In this document: one piece after another, positions 40,104 to 44,225 of the stretch
How the letters are laid out: each line of letters begins with the position of its first letter
How positions within the stretch are numbered: the first letter of the stretch is position 1
Origin: Canicola haemoglobinophilus
Lineage (GTDB): Bacteria > Pseudomonadota > Gammaproteobacteria > Enterobacterales > Pasteurellaceae
DNA length: 44,225 nucleotides
Assembly: GCF_002015075.1 (NCBI RefSeq)
Contig: NZ_MUXZ01000042.1
Span: 1-44,225 of the forward strand
Direction of reading: 5' to 3'
Translations under genes and position numbers: made by a program
Notes under the pieces: model-generated
The model's input: the letters and a program-made list of their open reading frames with translations, nothing else
Database searches by the model: none
Told to the model about the DNA's origin: nothing

Positions 40104-41720
40104 ATGACTGATTTAAATAAAGTAATTGCTGAATTAGGTGAACTAGGTATCTATGACGTCAAAGAGATTGTTCATAATCCTAGCTATGAACTTCTTTTTG
40201 AAGAAGAAACTAAACCTGGTTTAGAAGGCTTTGAAAAAGGTGTTGTTACAACTTCAGGTGCAGTTGCAGTAGATACTGGTATTTTCACAGGTCGCTCACC
40301 AAAAGATAAATACATTGTTTTAGATGAAAAAACCAAAGACACTGTATGGTGGACAAGCGATGCTGCGAAAAATGACAATAAACCAATGAACCAAGCAACT
40401 TGGCAAAGCTTAAAAGAGTTAGTAACTAAACAACTTTCTGGTAAACGTTTATTTGTTGTTGATGCATTTTGTGGTGCAAACCCTGATACACGTTTAGCGG
40501 TTCGTATTGTGACTGAAGTAGCATGGCAAGCACATTTCGTGAAAAACATGTTTATTCGTCCATCAGATGAAGAATTAAAAAACTTCAAACCAGATTTCAC
40601 AGTAATGAATGGTTCTAAAGTAACTAATCCAAACTGGAAAGAACAAGGATTAAACTCAGAAAACTTCGTTGCCTTTAACATCACTGAAGGTGTTCAATTA
40701 ATCGGTGGTACTTGGTACGGTGGTGAGATGAAAAAAGGTATGTTCTCAATGATGAACTACTTCTTACCATTAAGAGGCATCGCATCAATGCACTGCTCTG
40801 CAAACGTAGGTAAAGAGGGTGATGTAGCTGTATTCTTCGGTTTATCAGGTACAGGTAAAACAACACTTTCAACTGATCCAAAACGTCAATTAATTGGTGA
40901 TGACGAGCACGGTTGGGATGATGATGGTGTATTCAACTACGAAGGTGGTTGCTATGCGAAAACTATCAAACTTTCTGCAGAAAGTGAGCCAGATATTTAT
41001 CGTGCAATTAAACGTGATGCATTGTTAGAAAACGTTGTTGTTCGTGCTGATGGTTCTGTTGACTATGATGATGGTTCAAAAACAGAAAATACTCGTGTAT
41101 CTTATCCTATTTACCACATTGACAACATTGTTAAACCAGTATCAAAAGCGGGACATGCAACAAAAGTTATCTTCTTAACAGCAGATGCATTTGGCGTATT
41201 ACCTCCAGTTTCAAAATTAACACCAGAACAAACTAAATACTACTTCTTATCTGGTTTCACTGCGAAATTAGCTGGTACTGAGCGTGGTATTACTGAACCA
41301 ACTCCAACATTCTCAGCATGTTTTGGTGCAGCATTCTTAAGCTTACACCCAACTCAATACGCTGAAGTATTAGTAAAACGTATGGAAGCAGCAGGTGCTG
41401 AAGCATACTTAGTCAATACAGGTTGGAACGGTACTGGTAAACGTATTTCAATCAAAGATACTCGTGGTATTATCGATGCAATCTTAGATGGTTCAATTGA
41501 AAATGCAGAAATGGGTTCATTACCAATCTTCGATTTAGCAATTCCAAAAGCATTACCAGGTGTTGATCCTGCAATCTTAGATCCTCGTGATACTTATGCA
41601 GACAAAGCACAATGGCAAGCAAAAGCGGAAGATCTTGCAGGTCGTTTCGTGAAAAACTTTGAAAAATATGCAACAAACGAAGAAGGAAAAGCGTTAATCG
41701 CAGCAGGTCCTAAAGCATAA
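40104..41720 (+). CDS. pckA: Phosphoenolpyruvate carboxykinase (ATP) PckA
   Basis: Interconverts oxaloacetate + ATP and PEP + CO2 + ADP. In succinate-forming Pasteurellaceae it can run in the carboxylating direction. The 538 residues match the ~540-residue bacterial family. Motifs are GIFTGRSPKDKYIVLD with the substrate Arg, GANPDTRLAVRIVTEVAWQA, MKKGMFSMMNYFLPLRGIAS, the kinase-1a loop FFGLSGTGKTTLSTDP (around residue 250), and the metal/kinase-2 region LIGDDEHGWDDDGVFNYEGG. FTAKLAGTERGITEPTPTFS follows. Codon choice looks biased to a few preferred codons, as for a highly expressed gene. It has its own terminator. Confidence 0.98.
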   Translation: MTDLNKVIAELGELGIYDVKEIVHNPSYELLFEEETKPGLEGFEKGVVTTSGAVAVDTGIFTGRSPKDKYIVLDEKTKDTVWWTSDAAKNDNKPMNQATWQSLKELVTKQLSGKRLFVVDAFCGANPDTRLAVRIVTEVAWQAHFVKNMFIRPSDEELKNFKPDFTVMNGSKVTNPNWKEQGLNSENFVAFNITEGVQLIGGTWYGGEMKKGMFSMMNYFLPLRGIASMHCSANVGKEGDVAVFFGLSGTGKTTLSTDPKRQLIGDDEHGWDDDGVFNYEGGCYAKTIKLSAESEPDIYRAIKRDALLENVVVRADGSVDYDDGSKTENTRVSYPIYHIDNIVKPVSKAGHATKVIFLTADAFGVLPPVSKLTPEQTKYYFLSGFTAKLAGTERGITEPTPTFSACFGAAFLSLHPTQYAEVLVKRMEAAGAEAYLVNTGWNGTGKRISIKDTRGIIDAILDGSIENAEMGSLPIFDLAIPKALPGVDPAILDPRDTYADKAQWQAKAEDLAGRFVKNFEKYATNEEGKALIAAGPKA

Positions 41721-41742
41721 TCAAAAAGTATTTATTGACGAT

Positions 41743-41773
41743 AAAGAGCGGTTTAATTCCGCTCTTTTTTTTG
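41743..41773 (+). terminator. Terminator of pckA
   Basis: AAAGAGCGG (41743-41751) pairs with CCGCTCTTT (41759-41767) around TTTAATT, followed by TTTTTGG. A strong intrinsic terminator 22 bp after the stop. Confidence 0.92.
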
Positions 41774-41846
41774 GCTAATATAATGATTTTACGATTAGGG
41801 CATAAAGGAGTACAATTCAGCACGAAAATTTGACTAGGATTTTATT

Positions 41847-42329
41847 ATGTTAGACATCGTTTTATATGAACCAGAAATCCCACAAAATACGGGAAATATT
41901 ATTCGCTTATGTGCCAATACAGGCTTTCGGTTGCATTTGATTGAACCATTGGGATTTACTTGGGATGATAAAAAATTACGCCGCTCAGGCTTGGATTACC
42001 ATGAGTTTGCGGAAATAAAAAAACATAAAACTTTTGATGATTTTCTCAAAACAGAACAGCCAAAACGCCTTTTTGCACTGACGACGAAAGGCACACCAGC
42101 CCATAGCCAAGTTCAATTTGAATTAGGCGATTATCTGATGTTTGGTCCCGAAACGCGAGGGATTCCAATGTCAATTTTAGATACATTACCTGCAGCACAA
42201 AAAATTCGAATTCCCATGACAGAAAACAGTCGTAGCATGAATTTATCTAATTCTGTTGCTGTTACCGTATATGAAGCATGGCGACAATTAAATTATACTG
42301 GCGCAATTAACTTACAAGCCAACCCCTAA
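41847..42329 (+). CDS. trmL: tRNA (cytidine/uridine-34 2'-O)-methyltransferase TrmL
   Basis: SPOUT-fold methyltransferase that methylates the wobble ribose of tRNA-Leu isoacceptors. The 160 residues include MLDIVLYEPEIPQNTGNIIR, LCANTGFRLHLIEPLGFTWD, the knot motifs DYLMFGPETRGIPMSILD and RIPMTENSRSMNLSNSVAVT, and VYEAWRQLNYTGA at the end. Length is as in E. coli TrmL (157). rraB follows after 22 bp and is probably co-transcribed. Confidence 0.95.
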   Translation: MLDIVLYEPEIPQNTGNIIRLCANTGFRLHLIEPLGFTWDDKKLRRSGLDYHEFAEIKKHKTFDDFLKTEQPKRLFALTTKGTPAHSQVQFELGDYLMFGPETRGIPMSILDTLPAAQKIRIPMTENSRSMNLSNSVAVTVYEAWRQLNYTGAINLQANP

Positions 42330-42351
42330 ATAAATATAAAAGGAGAAAAAC

Positions 42352-42765
42352 ATGACTGAATTTGCAGAATTCCAAACAGAAACGAGAGAAATTATTACGG
42401 ATTTACTCAATGATGGTAGCGATCCTGATGCGTTGTATATTATTGAACATCATGTTGCCCATTATGATTTTGATAAGTTAGAAAAAATCGCAGTTGATGC
42501 ATTCAAAGCAGGCTACGAAGTTTCCGAAGCAGAAGAGTTTGAAGATGAAAATGGCAAAGCAATTTTCTGTTTTGACATTATCAGTGAAGTGAATTTAAAA
42601 GCTGAAACTATTGATGCACAACAAAAAGAACTCTTACCACTTATCAACAAATTTGGCGGTATTTATGATGGTTGGGGCACTTACTTTGAAGATCCAAATG
42701 CAACAGAAGATGAATATGGCGAAGACGGAGAATTCTTCGATGATGAAGAGCTAGATGAAGAATAA
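42352..42765 (+). CDS. rraB: Ribonuclease E inhibitor RraB
   Basis: Acidic 137-residue regulator that binds RNase E and changes degradosome activity. The N-terminus EFQTETREIITDLLNDGSDP and the middle YIIEHHVAHYDFDKLEKIAV, AFKAGYEVSEAEEFEDENGK and FGGIYDGWGTYFEDPNATED are typical. The end is a run of Asp/Glu (EDGEFFDDEELDEE). An AAAAGGAG ribosome site precedes the ATG. An uptake sequence (42787-42795) lies after the stop. Confidence 0.93.
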   Translation: MTEFAEFQTETREIITDLLNDGSDPDALYIIEHHVAHYDFDKLEKIAVDAFKAGYEVSEAEEFEDENGKAIFCFDIISEVNLKAETIDAQQKELLPLINKFGGIYDGWGTYFEDPNATEDEYGEDGEFFDDEELDEE

Positions 42766-42860
42766 TAAAAAATTGGTGTAATTCATACCGCACTTTAAGG
42801 AACTCTTTTCACAAGAATATGCCTAATGAGCGACTTTTTTATCAATACTTAAGGATAACC

Positions 42861-43562
42861 ATGAAACTAAAACACCTAACTTTAGCATTATGCGCATTAC
42901 CTTTAAGCGCAATGAGTACGGATACAACGAATATTATTAGCTTTTCCACAGAGATTACGCAAGAAGTGCAACGTGATGTCTTACAGATCATGCTCTTTAC
43001 ACAAATGGAACATGAAAATTTAGCTACGCTAAATAAAACAATTAATGAAAAAATTAATCAAGCATTAAAAATTGTAAATAAACAAAGTGCGGTTAATATT
43101 CTAGAAAATTCACGCAATACCCATGTTCGTTATAGTTCTAGTGGTAAAAATAATGGCAAACAAAACGGTTGGATAAGTCGTGCTCAATTAGTTTTAGAAA
43201 GCCAAGATACAGAGGCTTTGTCTAAAATTTTAAGTGAATTAGGCGGTATCTTAGCCATTGATAATGTGTCTTCTAATTTATCAAATGCAAAATTACAGAC
43301 ATTAGAAGATGAAATGTTGAAAGGTGCATTGAAAAAATTTGAGCATAAAGCACAATTAATTCAAACAGGCTTGCAAGCAAAAGGTTATAAAATTGTAGAT
43401 CTCAATGTACAATCTATTTCAGGCCAGTATCAGCCTCAACCAAGAATGTATGCTGCTAGCTATGCAAAAGAGATGAATGACTCAGATTACACACAATTAG
43501 AAACCGGAAAAACTAATGTGAAAACCAGAATTGATGCAAGAATTGAGCTCATCAAGGATTAA
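42861..43562 (+). CDS. SIMPL-domain (DUF541) periplasmic protein
   Basis: A 233-residue exported protein of the SIMPL/DUF541 family, which includes E. coli YggE, linked to oxidative-stress tolerance but without a settled biochemical activity. The first ~20 residues (KLKHLTLALCALPLSAMS) form a signal peptide. The family core is visible as IISFSTEITQEVQRDVLQIM, NEKINQALKIVNKQSAVNIL, and GLQAKGYKIVDLNVQSISGQ. The start at 42861 follows TTAAGGATAACC; an earlier in-frame ATG (42819) would bury the signal peptide. An uptake sequence is at 43085-43093. Confidence 0.85.
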   Translation: MKLKHLTLALCALPLSAMSTDTTNIISFSTEITQEVQRDVLQIMLFTQMEHENLATLNKTINEKINQALKIVNKQSAVNILENSRNTHVRYSSSGKNNGKQNGWISRAQLVLESQDTEALSKILSELGGILAIDNVSSNLSNAKLQTLEDEMLKGALKKFEHKAQLIQTGLQAKGYKIVDLNVQSISGQYQPQPRMYAASYAKEMNDSDYTQLETGKTNVKTRIDARIELIKD

Positions 43563-43622
43563 TGACAATAACCAATATTTCGGCTAAAATGACCGCACTT
43601 TTACATCATGAAAGGAACAAAA

Positions 43623-44225
43623 ATGAAAGTAGAAAAAAACGTTGTGGTAAGTATCGCTTACCAAGTTCGTACTGAAGATGGCGTATTAGTTGATGAGGCA
43701 CCAGTAAATCAACCTTTAGAATACCTACAAGGACATAATAATCTTGTTATCGGTTTAGAAAATGCACTAGAAGGCAAATCTGTTGGCGATAAATTTGAAG
43801 TTCGTGTAAAACCAGAAGAAGGCTACGGCGAATATAATGAAAATATGGTACAACGCGTGCCAAAAGATGTTTTTATGGGCGTTGATGAACTTGTTGTTGG
43901 TATGCGTTTTATCGCTGATACAGATATTGGTCCATTACCTGTTGTGATCACTGAAGTGGGTGAAAATGATGTTGTTGTTGATGGAAACCATATGCTTGCA
44001 GGTCAAGAATTACTCTTTACTGTAGAAGTTGTTGCGACTCGTGAAGCGACTTTAGAAGAAATTGCTCATGGACATATCCACCAAGAAGGCGGCTGTTGCT
44101 CTCATGACAGCGATGAAGAAGGTCATGGTTGCGGCTGTGGGCACCATCACCACCATCATCATGAAGAACATGAGCATGATGGTTGCTGTGGAAACCATGG
44201 CTGTGGCGACCCCATCCCAAATTCT
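43623..44225 (+). CDS. slyD: FKBP-type peptidyl-prolyl isomerase SlyD (partial, runs off the right edge)
   Basis: Cytoplasmic prolyl isomerase, chaperone and nickel-binding protein that assists hydrogenase maturation. 201 residues are visible. The FKBP core is split by the insert-in-flap domain (SIAYQVRTEDGVLVDEAPVN, LEYLQGHNNLVIGLENALEG, VGDKFEVRVKPEEGYGEYNE, IGPLPVVITEVGENDVVVDG). A metal-binding tail from about residue 148 has clusters of His and Cys (EGGCCSHDSDEE, GCGCGHHHHHHHEE, DGCCGNHGCG). AAAGGAACAAA precedes the ATG at 43623. The frame is still open at the window end, so only the last few residues can be missing if the length is typical. An uptake sequence lies just upstream (43592-43600). 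Confidence 0.93.
   Translation, partial: MKVEKNVVVSIAYQVRTEDGVLVDEAPVNQPLEYLQGHNNLVIGLENALEGKSVGDKFEVRVKPEEGYGEYNENMVQRVPKDVFMGVDELVVGMRFIADTDIGPLPVVITEVGENDVVVDGNHMLAGQELLFTVEVVATREATLEEIAHGHIHQEGGCCSHDSDEEGHGCGCGHHHHHHHEEHEHDGCCGNHGCGDPIPNS

Larger units (their letters stand above)
349..43600. repeat. Dispersed DNA uptake sequences (Hin-type 9-mer AAGTGCGGT)
   Basis: Exact copies found by eye, by first base. Forward: 349, 708, 938, 5148, 9109, 16411, 19012, 20148, 22600, 23429, 23782, 24886, 25569, 27422, 38032, 38290, 39583, 43085. Complement ACCGCACTT: 966, 4040, 5394, 9083, 14475, 16847, 17381, 18006, 19870, 20704, 20821, 25543, 26952, 28991, 32321, 39287, 42787, 43592. They mark DNA for competence uptake in the Haemophilus clade. 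Many are flanked by extra A residues on the AAGT side. The span given runs from the first to the last site; the list may miss a few. Confidence 0.9.

Noticed and set aside
42819..42860. Longer reading of the SIMPL protein from 42819
   Set aside because: It would bury the signal peptide, and AAGGAT precedes the ATG at 42861.
1..44225. CRISPR array, tRNA/rRNA genes, prophage or toxin-antitoxin modules
   Set aside because: No regularly spaced repeats, tRNA-like cloverleaf with CCA end, rRNA segments, integrase or paired small toxin genes were noticed on either strand.

Overview
The window is AT-rich chromosomal DNA from a member of the Pasteurellaceae, in the Haemophilus influenzae-type uptake-sequence group. 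The 9-mer AAGTGCGGT or its complement ACCGCACTT occurs about 36 times by eye, inside genes and as inverted pairs at gene ends. Nearly every gene is a recognisable gammaproteobacterial family. I cannot name the species. A complete fucose cluster plus a monomeric isocitrate dehydrogenase does not match what I know of H. influenzae, which is described as lacking the early oxidative TCA enzymes. No tRNA, rRNA, CRISPR array, prophage or intact insertion sequence was seen.

Layout. (1) 1-10362: D-xylose locus, with xylB (cut by the left edge) and xylA on the minus strand, and xylF, xylG, xylH and xylR on the plus strand. A MalY/PatB-type PLP lyase gene and an NhaC-type antiporter gene sit between xylA and xylF. 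An approximately 59-bp control module (CRP site plus a probable XylR operator) occurs twice, once before the lyase gene and once before xylF. (2) 10410-12044: divergent asnC and asnA. (3) 12045-14544: a gene-poor, probably degenerate stretch and a YidK-like sodium:solute symporter gene with a 20-bp palindrome upstream. (4) 14545-27307: envelope and housekeeping genes: tamA-tamB-ppx/gppA (C-terminally short), monomeric icd, rluE-nudJ, slyX facing away from fkpA, and yheO-tusDCB. (5) 27448-38412, all minus strand: fucR, fucP, fucI-fucK-fucU-fucA-fucO, then a cytoplasmic GH29 alpha-L-fucosidase and a lactose/cellobiose-type PTS EIIC. (6) 38494-39639: a HisC-like aminotransferase with a Tat-type leader, preceded by a textbook tandem ArgR operator. 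(7) 40104-44225: pckA, trmL, rraB, a SIMPL-domain protein and slyD (cut by the right edge).

How the genes work together. Xylose is imported by XylFGH, isomerised by XylA and phosphorylated by XylB under XylR and CRP. L-fucose enters by FucP and is handled by FucU, FucI, FucK and FucA to DHAP and L-lactaldehyde, which FucO reduces. The fucosidase/EIIC pair suggests a second route in which a fucosylated glycan fragment is imported and cleaved inside the cell, feeding the same pathway. Three fuc transcription units (fucP, fucI operon, fucosidase-EIIC) share an upstream layout: a GCCCGA-N21/22-TCGGGC inverted repeat, then a CRP site 29, 29 or 39 bp further on. This ties the fucosidase/EIIC pair to the fucose regulon and is the strongest candidate for an undescribed system here.
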